A stretch of DNA of 64,000 nt from Leptospiraceae bacterium (GTDB lineage: Bacteria; Spirochaetota; Leptospiria; Leptospirales; Leptonemataceae), in the NCBI GenBank assembly GCA_026418015.1, contig JAOACE010000009.1:62001-126000 (forward strand). Direction: 5' to 3'. The translations under genes and the position numbers were made by a program. The notes beneath the pieces were generated by a model that worked only from the letters and a program-made list of their open reading frames with translations, was not told where the DNA came from and made no database searches. Shown here piece by piece: positions 9,530 through 18,311 of the stretch; within the stretch, counting starts at the first letter, position 1; every line of letters begins with the position of its first letter.

Positions 9530-11392
9530 TTATCTCTCCTTTATAAAAGTTTTATTTACAAGGTCTTTTATTTCCTCAAACCAAGTCTTAACCTCATCCC
9601 ATGCACCTAATTTTTCAAGATGGTCTTTGGTTATTTTTTTTGCACAAGATCCGCAAATCTTTGATTTAATATCAACCTCTTTCATTTTTTTACATTTATC
9701 GTAGCTTTGAATTGCTTTCACAATATCTAAATTATCCCACTCTGAGTCTTCCTTTATATCCAAAGTAATTCCAAACTCCGTCTCTATAATTTCCTTTGGA
9801 ACATAATTTTCTATCTCTCTCTTTTTAGTTAATCGAGCTTTTGAACCATCTTTTCTTGAATTAACAATTTCAATTTGTTCTTTATATTTTTCGTCATGAT
9901 CTCTATCGTATAAATGATATTCGATTACGTTTGTATTCTTTAAAGCATATCTGTTAATCCAATCTTTTAGATTAGCCCCATGCATAGGAATAACAGATAA
10001 AAGGCCATTCTTTATACACTCTTCTAAATTAATTATTTTTTTTAATTCTTCAATATTTTGGTTTATATTTATAAGAAATAGTTCATCAGTTGTGCCCTCT
10101 ACACATAAAACCACCTTTGATATTTCAGGTAGTAATCCAAGATTTTCAATAATTTTTCCGGCAATTTCTTCTGAAAAATCAAAAACATTAGATTCTCCTT
10201 CTACTTTTTCAACAAACTTTATATATTTAGTCTCAAACAACCTTATTAAGGCTGGGCTATGTGTAGTCATTATTACTTGGTAATTAGCTTTCTTTGATAA
10301 TTCAATTAAAGAATTTACCAATTTTATCTGTAGGTCTGGGTGTAGAGAAGTTTCTGGTTCTTCAATTGCATATATCACATGAGAATCTTCATTTCCTTCT
10401 GTTTTTTTCTCAACATCAGCTAATAAAGAGCTTAGCAATACTATTCTTCTAAAGCCGCTCCCCCTCTTGTTTAAAGGTACATCATCTTCAGTCTTAAACC
10501 CAAGATTCTTATAAACATCCTTCCATTTAAGATCGGAAACATCAGGGATATCTGGGTATATTGAAGTTTCAATGGTTGATATTTCTTTGAATTTATGAAT
10601 TATTAAATCAGCAATCTCTTTAATTTCGTTATTCACTTCATTAGCTATGTCTTCAAGAGTTTTTTGTATTTTCTCATTTTTAAAAACTTGTTCAATTTTT
10701 ATTTTTAATGGATCCTGTATTTCTGCATCTTGATCTATGTTTTCTCTATCCGAATGGAAAAGAGCGTATATGGGAAGGTATTTATTTAATTGACTCCAAA
10801 TATCTTTTAACCCATCTGCATTAATAGGTAAATCTATAGTATCATATTTAAGTTCACCATCTTTCTTCATGTAATATTCTCTAATAGATTTTCGCAACTC
10901 TGCTGCCTTTCGTTTATCAACTACATATATTCCTTTTTCTTCCACAAATCCTTGCAACTCATTTATCTTTTTTTTCATAATATCTTTCAAAAAATCATCA
11001 TTAACGGGATGTTTACATCTTAAAAGAGTATTTGTAAGCTTACCATTCCTAAATATTTTCCAAATTTCTAACAAATTGTTCTCATTTAACAAATACTCAT
11101 CTTCTAAGGAGGTAGGATTGGTGGCATCAATAATCACATCTTTTGGGATATCAGAAAATTCTAAAGCAATCTTAAATTCTGAAATTTCATCTTTTTGAGC
11201 GTTAATATTTAAATCTGTTGATTCTATTTTGACATTCCCTTTTCCCTCATAGATAAAAATATCTATTGCTTCCAAGATTGAAGATTTACCTTGATCATTT
11301 TTTCCTATAAAAACATTAAAATTATCGAACGAAATTTCATGTTTACCATAAAACCCTCTAAAGTTTTCCAAAATTAATTTTGATATTTTCAT
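9530..11392 (-). CDS. OLD-family ATP-dependent nuclease (AAA ATPase plus TOPRIM) inside the type I RM operon
   Basis: 620-residue protein. The N-terminal SMC/RecF-like ATPase has Walker A GKNDQGKSS (about 33-41), RGSGFRR as a signature-like motif (about 308-314), Walker B VIYAIEEPETSLHPD (about 343-357) and THSPAL. The C-terminal TOPRIM-like part has LCVEGTTDELFL (about 427), YDRDHD (about 497) and EIENYVP (about 527), then a CGSC pair near the end. This matches the OLD/GajA/PARIS-type architecture used in phage defence. Its ATG overlaps the hsdS stop (ATGA), so the two genes are translationally coupled and the protein probably belongs to the RM system. No UvrD-like (GajB) partner is nearby. 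Confidence 0.85.
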   Translation of the reverse strand: MKISKLILENFRGFYGKHEISFDNFNVFIGKNDQGKSSILEAIDIFIYEGKGNVKIESTDLNINAQKDEISEFKIALEFSDIPKDVIIDATNPTSLEDEYLLNENNLLEIWKIFRNGKLTNTLLRCKHPVNDDFLKDIMKKKINELQGFVEEKGIYVVDKRKAAELRKSIREYYMKKDGELKYDTIDLPINADGLKDIWSQLNKYLPIYALFHSDRENIDQDAEIQDPLKIKIEQVFKNEKIQKTLEDIANEVNNEIKEIADLIIHKFKEISTIETSIYPDIPDVSDLKWKDVYKNLGFKTEDDVPLNKRGSGFRRIVLLSSLLADVEKKTEGNEDSHVIYAIEEPETSLHPDLQIKLVNSLIELSKKANYQVIMTTHSPALIRLFETKYIKFVEKVEGESNVFDFSEEIAGKIIENLGLLPEISKVVLCVEGTTDELFLININQNIEELKKIINLEECIKNGLLSVIPMHGANLKDWINRYALKNTNVIEYHLYDRDHDEKYKEQIEIVNSRKDGSKARLTKKREIENYVPKEIIETEFGITLDIKEDSEWDNLDIVKAIQSYDKCKKMKEVDIKSKICGSCAKKITKDHLEKLGAWDEVKTWFEEIKDLVNKTFIKER

Positions 11393-12504
11393 AATATATT
11401 CACCTCTCCGCTCATTAATTTTGGTAGTAGTGTATCTCTTAGTTTTTCAAGGGTTTGGATTTGAGATGTGTTAAATTGTATTTTTGTAAAAATATTTCTT
11501 GATATTGCTTCAAAGTCTTTTAGAAGATCTATCTTTGGTAAAAATATTTCCATTTTTTTAATATCAGATTGACGAATTAATGGTTGAGTGCTTCCAGAGT
11601 TGTATTCATCTAATTTAGCATTCTTCAATGTGAAATATACGAAATAATAATATTCATTCTTCTTGGGTCTGATAACTAGAGTATTATCTGTCAGCCATAC
11701 TTTTTCATTTTTAAAAACTATAAAAACATTTCCTAATGTTCCAACTCTTCCTGTATAAATTAATTCTCCTTCATAAAGCCAATCATCAACTCTTCCTATT
11801 TCACCATTTGCTCCTAAAACCGGATATAATCCCTTCTCTTTTAATTTCCCTTTTTCTATGCTTTTTCCACTTGAAATTTCTATAATTTCTCCCAAACTTA
11901 CCTCTCCCCACCCGTCAGGCAATCCATCTTTTGTTGGCTCAATAAACCACTGCCTGAATAAAGTCATTGCCATTTTTTCAAGTGTTTTATTTTGACGATG
12001 GAGTAGCTCTATTTTGTCATCTATGCTTGAAAGAACATCAGCTATAGCTTTTTGCTCGTGGAGAGGGGGAAGGGGAATCAATCTTTCTTTTAATATCTTA
12101 AAATGTCTATCATATCCCTCTGACGGGATATTGAGATTTAACAAAGCATAATAGAAGTATTTTCTGTGAAACTTTTCTTTTGGAACAATTATTTTTAAGC
12201 CATCTGCTCCATATATAAATGGGAAATCAACGTATTTAATTATTCTTGTATGATCTCCGAATAAAATAACTGGTAAATCTTTATCAAATACCATAGTTTC
12301 ATCATCATGAAAACCTGCAATATACTTCTGACTTTGATCTATTACTGGAAATTTACCAAAAGTTTTATAATCACTTTGTTTTAATTTTGCATTAGGTGTA
12401 AAACTGTTTATTACATCTCCCACCTTCACTACTTCCCAATGTTCTGGAATTAAACCTATCTCAGTTTCTTTAAATCTACTTTCCATCTCTTCCAAAAACT
12501 CCAT
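11389..12504 (-). CDS. hsdS: Type I restriction specificity subunit S (HsdS), system 1
   Basis: Recognises the bipartite DNA target for HsdM/HsdR. The 371 residues have two target-recognition domains: about 20-145, and about 200-325, the latter opening with GWGEVSLGEIIEISSGKS. Each is followed by a conserved helix region, first PLPPLHEQKAIADVLSSIDD and later an IQTLEKLRDTLLPKLMSG-like end. The ATG at 12504 lies 4 bases after the hsdM stop. An internal ATG (MESRFKETEIGLIP) is a possible alternative start. The stop overlaps the OLD-like gene start. Confidence 0.93.
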   Translation of the reverse strand: MEFLEEMESRFKETEIGLIPEHWEVVKVGDVINSFTPNAKLKQSDYKTFGKFPVIDQSQKYIAGFHDDETMVFDKDLPVILFGDHTRIIKYVDFPFIYGADGLKIIVPKEKFHRKYFYYALLNLNIPSEGYDRHFKILKERLIPLPPLHEQKAIADVLSSIDDKIELLHRQNKTLEKMAMTLFRQWFIEPTKDGLPDGWGEVSLGEIIEISSGKSIEKGKLKEKGLYPVLGANGEIGRVDDWLYEGELIYTGRVGTLGNVFIVFKNEKVWLTDNTLVIRPKKNEYYYFVYFTLKNAKLDEYNSGSTQPLIRQSDIKKMEIFLPKIDLLKDFEAISRNIFTKIQFNTSQIQTLEKLRDTLLPKLMSGEVNIL

Positions 12505-12508
12505 ACCT

Positions 12509-14056
12509 TTAGCCCCCTAAATCCAACCTTGCCAAATTCTCCCTAATAAGCTTATTCAATCTTTCCTCTTCTTTCAATTGCTCCTCAAACTCAGCCTTTA
12601 ACTTATTAAACCTTTCAACAAAATCAAAATCATCGTCCTCATCAGGAAGTCCAACATACCTGCCAGGAGTTAAAACATAATCTAAATTCCTAACTTCTTC
12701 CAAACTTGCAGATTTACAAAAACCCGCTATATCTTGATAATTTCCATCGTCGCCCTTTTGCCATTTATGATAGGTATCTGCAATCTTTCGTATGTCTTCA
12801 GGTTTTAAAACTCTTAATCTTCTGTTTATAAGCTCTCCCATGTCCCTTGCATCGATAAAAAGAATCTGTCCTTTTCTTTTTTTGCTTTTATTTATAAACC
12901 ACAAACAAGCAGGAATGCCAGTATTTAAAAACAGCTTAGCAGGTAGATTTACTATACATTCTACCAAATCAGCCTCTATTAAGTTTTTTCTTATCTCATA
13001 CTCTTCTTTTTGTTTAGATGTTAAAGAGCCTTTGGCAAGAACAAACCCTGCTTTTCCTTTATTGCTTAGATGATAAATAAAATGCTGTATCCAAGCGTAG
13101 TTTGCATTGCCTGCTGGTGGTATTCCATACTGCCATCTTGGGTCATTCTCTAAATGTTCTCTTCCCCATTCTTTTTGATTAAACGGTGGATTTGCCAATA
13201 TAAAATCTGCCTTTAAATCTTTGTGTGCATCATTTAGAAATGATCCTTCGTTGTTCCATTTTACCTGTTCGCTGCCTATTTGTCTGATTGCTAAATTCAT
13301 TTTGCAAAGCTTCCAAGTAGTTTGGTTGCTTTCTTGTCCGTAGATAGAAATATCATCAATTCTTCCTTGATGTGCTATTACAAACTTTTCAGATTGAACA
13401 AACATTCCACCAGAACCACAGCAAGGGTCAAATACTCTTCCTTTAAAGGGTTCTATCATCTCTACCAAAAGCTCTACAACACTTTTGGGAGTATAGAACT
13501 GACCGCCTTTTTTTCCTTCAGCTAATGCAAACTGCCCTAAAAAGTATTCAAAAACATAACCTAAAACATCAGAGCTTTTTTCTTTTGCAGATTCTAACTC
13601 AATGTTATCAAATAGATCTACAAGCCCGCCAAGAGATAATGGGTCTATGTTTCCTCTTGAATAAACCTTTGGTAAAACACCTTTCAACGAATCATTCTTG
13701 CTTTCGATTACTTCCATTGCTTCGTCAAGGTATTTTCCTATCTCTGAACTTCTTGCATATTTTTTAATCTCACTCCATCTTGCCTTTTCTGGAATGTAAA
13801 AAATATTTTTTGATCGATATTCGTCTATATCCTCTGGGTCAGAGTAAGGGTCTTTTTTAAGTTCTTCATAAAGTTCTTCAAAGGCATCTGAGATATACTT
13901 TAAAAAGACTAAACCTAATACAACATGTTTATATTCTGCTGCGTCAATATTCTTTCTAAGAGTATCTGCCGCTTTCCAAAGTTTAGCTTCTAACGGCTCA
14001 TTATTTTTTTCTTTCGTTTTCTTTGTAGTTGATGCAATCTTAATCTTTTTCATCAT
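12509..14056 (-). CDS. hsdM: Type I DNA methyltransferase subunit M (HsdM), system 1
   Basis: Adenine-N6 methylase of the RM complex, 515 aa. The helical N-terminal domain (about 20-165) contains LGLVFLKYISDAFEELY. The SAM motif DPCCGSGGMF is at about 209-218, and the catalytic NPPF motif is in ILANPPFNQKEWG near 287. The C-terminus is helical and charged. It is the first gene of the operon read leftward. The 136 bases upstream are very AT-rich and should hold the promoter. No lesions are visible. Confidence 0.95.
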   Translation of the reverse strand: MMKKIKIASTTKKTKEKNNEPLEAKLWKAADTLRKNIDAAEYKHVVLGLVFLKYISDAFEELYEELKKDPYSDPEDIDEYRSKNIFYIPEKARWSEIKKYARSSEIGKYLDEAMEVIESKNDSLKGVLPKVYSRGNIDPLSLGGLVDLFDNIELESAKEKSSDVLGYVFEYFLGQFALAEGKKGGQFYTPKSVVELLVEMIEPFKGRVFDPCCGSGGMFVQSEKFVIAHQGRIDDISIYGQESNQTTWKLCKMNLAIRQIGSEQVKWNNEGSFLNDAHKDLKADFILANPPFNQKEWGREHLENDPRWQYGIPPAGNANYAWIQHFIYHLSNKGKAGFVLAKGSLTSKQKEEYEIRKNLIEADLVECIVNLPAKLFLNTGIPACLWFINKSKKRKGQILFIDARDMGELINRRLRVLKPEDIRKIADTYHKWQKGDDGNYQDIAGFCKSASLEEVRNLDYVLTPGRYVGLPDEDDDFDFVERFNKLKAEFEEQLKEEERLNKLIRENLARLDLGG

Positions 14057-14192
14057 TAATTGTTTTAATAGAATGGATTTGATTTGTCAAGACAAATTAA
14101 ATTTATTTAAAAATAATTTTATAAATTCATATTATAAAATATCTTTTTAAAAAAACTCTTGTAAAAGATTTGCATTATTTCTTAGAGAGCGT

Positions 14193-15395
14193 TCAGTATG
14201 ACTTAATATATTTTTCGATGACATATTTTGTAAAGGGAATTGCTGCGGTAAAAGCTGGCGAAACTGCATTCAAAATATGGATGCTTGTATCGTCGCCTTC
14301 TATAATAAAATCTTGTACGAGTTCATTGGTTTTTAGGTTGAGTAGTTGTGCGCGAATTCCTGGTTTAGACCATTCGTTAAATTTCGAAAAATCAATCTGA
14401 TGAACTAATTTTGCTGCTAATTGTATAAAATGTTTTCGATTGTATTTTCTGATTTCTTCGAATGCAAGTCTACGAAAATCAAAAGCATTGGTAAAAAATA
14501 ACTGCATTTCTTTTTGTACAATAGAAAAAAACTCTTGCGGTTTGATGTTTTTTATGCCTTGATAGTTTTCTCTCCAGAAAGCAGGAATAGCAGTTGGTCC
14601 TATTTTGATTTCGTGGTTCACCGTAATGGTAAAGTGTACACCTAAAAATGGATTTCTTAAATTCGGGACGGGATAAATATTTGTTCGGATAGGTTGATCT
14701 CTACCTGTATATTTTAAATAGATTCCTTTAAATGGTATTATAACATAATCCTTCGAAAATCCAAAGGCTTTTGCAACCTGATCTGCATATAGTCCTGCAC
14801 AATTGATGATTTTTTTTGCTTGGATTTTATAACTTTTCGTCCGAATGATTTGTTTTTCTTTTTTGATAAAGGGTTCTTCGAAATAAATCTTTACTTGTTG
14901 TTTTAAAAGTTGATTTTTGATGTGTTGACAAATTTCTACTGGATCAACAGTTGCTGTCAAAGGAGAATACAGAGCTTTTTGGTAGGTTTTTGCGTTGGGT
15001 TCAATTTCTTTTAATTCTTTTTCGTCTATTAGCTTTAAATGAACTTGATTGATCCTGCCGCGTTTTTCTAGTTCGTAGATTCCTTCCAGTTCTTCTTCGC
15101 ATGTGGCAACTACAACTTTTTTCGATTCGAATATTTTAAGATCATTTTGATAACAATAGTTTCTCCAAGCTTCGTTTCCTTCTTTCGTAAATTTTGCTTT
15201 TAGAGAATCTTTGGAATAATAAAAACCTGCATGTAGCACTCCACTATTTCTTCCACTGCTATGTTGTGCTACATCCTTTTCTTTTTCTATCAGAACGATA
15301 GAAGCATCGGGATATCTCTCTTTTAGCTCTTTTGCTATGGTAAGTCCAATAATGCCTGCACCTATAATTAAAAAATCTGTGGATAAATTCGTCAT
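14193..15395 (-). CDS. lhgO: L-2-hydroxyglutarate oxidase/dehydrogenase (LhgO family)
   Basis: FAD-dependent oxidoreductase that returns L-2-hydroxyglutarate to 2-oxoglutarate (metabolite repair). The dinucleotide-binding motif IIGAGIIGLTIAKEL is at about 9-23. The FAD/substrate motif HSSGRNSGVLHAGFYY (about 45-60) is typical of LhgO rather than glycerol-3-phosphate dehydrogenase. Other family pieces are INCAGLYADQVA and GPTAIPAFWRENY. The length of 400 is normal. It is transcribed divergently from the GH31 gene across about 150 AT-rich bases. Confidence 0.88.
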   Translation of the reverse strand: MTNLSTDFLIIGAGIIGLTIAKELKERYPDASIVLIEKEKDVAQHSSGRNSGVLHAGFYYSKDSLKAKFTKEGNEAWRNYCYQNDLKIFESKKVVVATCEEELEGIYELEKRGRINQVHLKLIDEKELKEIEPNAKTYQKALYSPLTATVDPVEICQHIKNQLLKQQVKIYFEEPFIKKEKQIIRTKSYKIQAKKIINCAGLYADQVAKAFGFSKDYVIIPFKGIYLKYTGRDQPIRTNIYPVPNLRNPFLGVHFTITVNHEIKIGPTAIPAFWRENYQGIKNIKPQEFFSIVQKEMQLFFTNAFDFRRLAFEEIRKYNRKHFIQLAAKLVHQIDFSKFNEWSKPGIRAQLLNLKTNELVQDFIIEGDDTSIHILNAVSPAFTAAIPFTKYVIEKYIKSY

Positions 15396-15548
15396 ATTTT
15401 TTAGATTGTTGATAAAATTTATTAATCTACAAAAAAATCAATCTTTTTACACCAAGAATCAAAACATAAAAAATTATCGAGATATTTCTTACTAAAAAGT
15501 TATTTACAAAATTTTAACATATAAAATTATTTCTAATAAGGGGGAAAT

Positions 15549-17783
15549 ATGTTAAAAAAATTATATTATTTATTTAATTTATTTTTTTTAATTTTACTAA
15601 TAGATTGTAGTAAAGGTTCAAAAATCAAAAATGTTCTAATCTCGGAAAATCCAGAACTTTCTAAATATCTTAACGAGAAAAAGATAGAAGAATGGTCCTT
15701 CGAAAACTTTGTTTTTAAACGAAAAATCGAAAATAATTCAATTCAATATTCCATCGAAAGCAAAAAGTATAACAAAACGATTTGGCAAACTCCCAAAAAT
15801 GAGGGATTTTTGGCTTTTGCAAGTGGTAAAGAAGATGTGCAAGAATCCAGAGGTTCTTTTTTTATTCAAGAGAAGATCAAACTGGAATGTAAAGAACAAG
15901 TTATAGACAATATCGAACAAGAAAAACATTTTGTAGCAATAAAAGGACACAATATATGCGACGATAAATCACACATTTCTTATGCGGTTTATTTTTATCA
16001 TGAATCGCCCGAAAAGTTAAAAATTGCAGTTTTTAATTATGATCAACGCATCAACCGAATTTATTTGAGTTTTCTATCGGATCCCAAAGAAGCGTTTTTT
16101 GGTTTTGGGGAACAATTTACGTATTTTAACCTTAAAGGCAAACGTCTTCCCATTTTTGTCATGGAACAAGGCATTGGACGTGGCGAAGAGCCTATAACCA
16201 CTGGTGCAAACCTAACAGCGAAATCTGGGGGAGATTGGTATACAAGTTATGCTCCGGTTCCCTATTTTATTTCGAGTAGACTGCGAAGCTTTTTTTTAGA
16301 AAACACGGAATACAGCGTTTTTGATCTAACAGAACCCAACAAAATCCAGATCGAAGTCTTTTCGAATCAACTAAAAGGAAATTTACTAGTTGGAGACTCC
16401 CCTTCGTCATTGATCCAAACTTATACACAATATTCCGGTAGAATGATTCCTTTACCCGATTGGATTCATAAAGGTGCTATTGTTGGTATGCAAGGGGGAA
16501 CAGAAGAAGTATACAAAAAATGGGAAATGCTTAAAAAATACCAAACACCTATTTCTGCCTTCTGGTTACAAGACTGGGTAGGACAAAGAAAAACAAGTTT
16601 TGGGAAACAACTCTGGTGGAACTGGGAACTCGACGAAGATCGATACCCTAATTGGAATCAACTCGTAAAAGACTTAAAAAAAGAAAATATCAATGTAATG
16701 ATCTATATTAGTCCTTTTTTAGCAGATATAAAAGCACTAAAACCTAACATCAAAAAAAGTTATTTTGACGAAGCGAAAGAAAAAGGCTATCTAGTACGAA
16801 AACCTGATGGAAGTCCTTATTTAGTCAAGAATACAGATTTTTACGCAGCTTTGGTAGATTTAACTAATCCGAATGCTCGTCAATGGTATAAAAATATCAT
16901 CAAACAAAATTTGTTAGGCGTTGGAGCAATGGGATGGATGGCAGATTTTGGCGAAGCACTTCCTTACGATGCAGTATTATTCGAAGGTGATCCCAAAGGA
17001 TTCCATAATCAATATCCAGTTGAATGGGCAAAGTTGAATTACGAAGCAGTAATAGAAGCAAACCAAAAAGAGGTAGTATATTTTCTTCGCGCAGGTTTTA
17101 CCCAAAGTCCAAAATACGCTACATTGTTTTGGTTAGGCGATCAATTGGTAAGTTGGAGCGAGTATGATGGAATTAAAACAGCTGTCACAGGTTTACTTTC
17201 CAGTGGTTTAAGTGGTTATGTCTACAATCATTCGGATATAGGAGGATATACAACGATTACCCATTGGTTAAAAAATTATCATCGCTCTAAGGAACTCTTC
17301 TTGCGATGGACAGAATTATCAGCCTTTACAGCAATATTTCGAACCCACGAAGGAAACCAACCAGAAAACAACCATCAATTTTATTCTGACGAAGAAACCT
17401 TACAATTTTTTGCGCGATTTGCAAAAATCTATGCTCATCTCTTTTCTTACAGAAAAGATTTGATCAAACAAGCAAAAGAATTTGGTTATCCTTTGGTTCG
17501 TCCCTTGTTTTTTCATTATCCTGAGGACGAAAAAACCTATAACATAAATTACGAAGAATTTTTACTTGGTCCGGATTTATTAGTTGCACCCGTATTAGAT
17601 CCAAATACACAAAAAAAAGAGGTTTATCTACCCCAAGGAACATGGGTAGAATTATGGACCAATCAAACCTACGAAGGAAATAATAAAATCATAGTTGATG
17701 CTCCTTTGGGTAAAACACCTTTGTTCTACAAAAAAGATTCTTCTTATAAAGAACTTTTCGAAAAGATTCGAAACATTCAATAA
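15549..17783 (+). CDS. GH31 alpha-glycosidase lipoprotein of the YihQ (sulfoquinovosidase) branch
   Basis: 744 aa with a lipoprotein signal (FFLILLIDC, Cys20), so probably anchored in the cell envelope. The catalytic nucleophile lies in GWMADFGEALP (Asp466) and the acid/base Asp in WLGDQ (Asp531). It resembles E. coli YihQ over most of its length, including LQDWVGQRKTSFGK and HSDIGGYTT. By my recollection of YihQ numbering, Gln288, Trp304 and Tyr508 are kept (Gln341, Trp357, Tyr567), but the sulfonate-binding Arg301 is Gln354 here. The substrate may thus be a neutral alpha-glucoside rather than sulfoquinovose. A strong GGGGG Shine-Dalgarno precedes the ATG. Confidence 0.88.
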   Translation: MLKKLYYLFNLFFLILLIDCSKGSKIKNVLISENPELSKYLNEKKIEEWSFENFVFKRKIENNSIQYSIESKKYNKTIWQTPKNEGFLAFASGKEDVQESRGSFFIQEKIKLECKEQVIDNIEQEKHFVAIKGHNICDDKSHISYAVYFYHESPEKLKIAVFNYDQRINRIYLSFLSDPKEAFFGFGEQFTYFNLKGKRLPIFVMEQGIGRGEEPITTGANLTAKSGGDWYTSYAPVPYFISSRLRSFFLENTEYSVFDLTEPNKIQIEVFSNQLKGNLLVGDSPSSLIQTYTQYSGRMIPLPDWIHKGAIVGMQGGTEEVYKKWEMLKKYQTPISAFWLQDWVGQRKTSFGKQLWWNWELDEDRYPNWNQLVKDLKKENINVMIYISPFLADIKALKPNIKKSYFDEAKEKGYLVRKPDGSPYLVKNTDFYAALVDLTNPNARQWYKNIIKQNLLGVGAMGWMADFGEALPYDAVLFEGDPKGFHNQYPVEWAKLNYEAVIEANQKEVVYFLRAGFTQSPKYATLFWLGDQLVSWSEYDGIKTAVTGLLSSGLSGYVYNHSDIGGYTTITHWLKNYHRSKELFLRWTELSAFTAIFRTHEGNQPENNHQFYSDEETLQFFARFAKIYAHLFSYRKDLIKQAKEFGYPLVRPLFFHYPEDEKTYNINYEEFLLGPDLLVAPVLDPNTQKKEVYLPQGTWVELWTNQTYEGNNKIIVDAPLGKTPLFYKKDSSYKELFEKIRNIQ

Positions 17784-17802
17784 GAAGCGAAAGGCTTCTT
17801 AT
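17780..17802. terminator. Hairpin straddling the GH31 stop codon
   Basis: Perfect 9-bp stem (17780-17788 with 17794-17802) with a GAAAG loop. It overlaps the TAA of the GH31 gene. No T run follows, so it may be a weak terminator or an RNA-stabilising hairpin. Confidence 0.45.
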
Positions 17803-17827
17803 TGATACTTATCATATATTTAGTATT

Positions 17828-18307
17828 TTGATTGATCAATTTTTACCTGATTTTTTTTTGGTTGATGTGGAAAAAATACAAAAAATCAAACCAGAAAATT
17901 TTTTGAACTTAGATTCGCTACTGATAAACTACCTCGAAGATTTAATCAGTCAAAATCCATCGCAATTAAAGTTAAAATGGGCAGAGCAATTTTTAAACCA
18001 TAGCTATCCTTGTTTAAAGTACTATAAAAACGAACCAAGAATACGTTACGCATTTGAAAATTTAAACCTTTACCCTATTGATATATCCAAAGATCCTTTT
18101 GAATTCTTAGTTAAAGTGCCGGGTATAACTCTTTTAGTTGCAAAAAGATTATGTTCTCTTCGCGAAAAACGAAAAATTGACTATTTAGATATTACAAACT
18201 CTGGTGGAAAACTTTACATTGCAAAACACTTTATCTGTAATAACGGAAATTTGCCAAAGATTTTTAGAAAATCAAAGAAAGAAAATCAACAGTTAGAGCT
18301 ATTTTAA
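17828..18307 (+). CDS. Hypothetical protein with a helix-hairpin-helix-like C-terminus
   Basis: 159 residues with a TTG start. No Shine-Dalgarno is visible, so the start is uncertain. The segment FLVKVPGITLLVAKRLCSLR (about 108-127) looks like a helix-hairpin-helix (VPGIG-x2-A-x-RI), followed by DYLDIT and GGKLYIAKHFI. This arrangement resembles the C-terminal HhH domain of some radical-SAM DNA-modification proteins, but the radical-SAM part and its CxxxCxxC are absent. The end NQQLELF also resembles the tail of DNA-repair-associated proteins. A nucleic-acid role is an inference. It converges on plsX with a 4-base gap. Confidence 0.6.
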   Translation: MIDQFLPDFFLVDVEKIQKIKPENFLNLDSLLINYLEDLISQNPSQLKLKWAEQFLNHSYPCLKYYKNEPRIRYAFENLNLYPIDISKDPFEFLVKVPGITLLVAKRLCSLREKRKIDYLDITNSGGKLYIAKHFICNNGNLPKIFRKSKKENQQLELF

Positions 18308-18311
18308 AGAC

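Noticed and set aside
9530-11392. Calling the RM-embedded ATPase a Gabija (GajA) or PARIS system outright
   Set aside because: No GajB helicase and no separate AriB gene is present. Only the shared ATPase-TOPRIM architecture is visible.
12792-13767. + strand ORFs across hsdM
   Set aside because: They lie wholly within the well-supported hsdM frame and have low-complexity Ser/Phe/Leu-rich translations typical of antisense shadows.
15549-17783. Naming the GH31 protein a sulfoquinovosidase
   Set aside because: The residue equivalent to the sulfonate-binding Arg is Gln, so the specific name is not supported.
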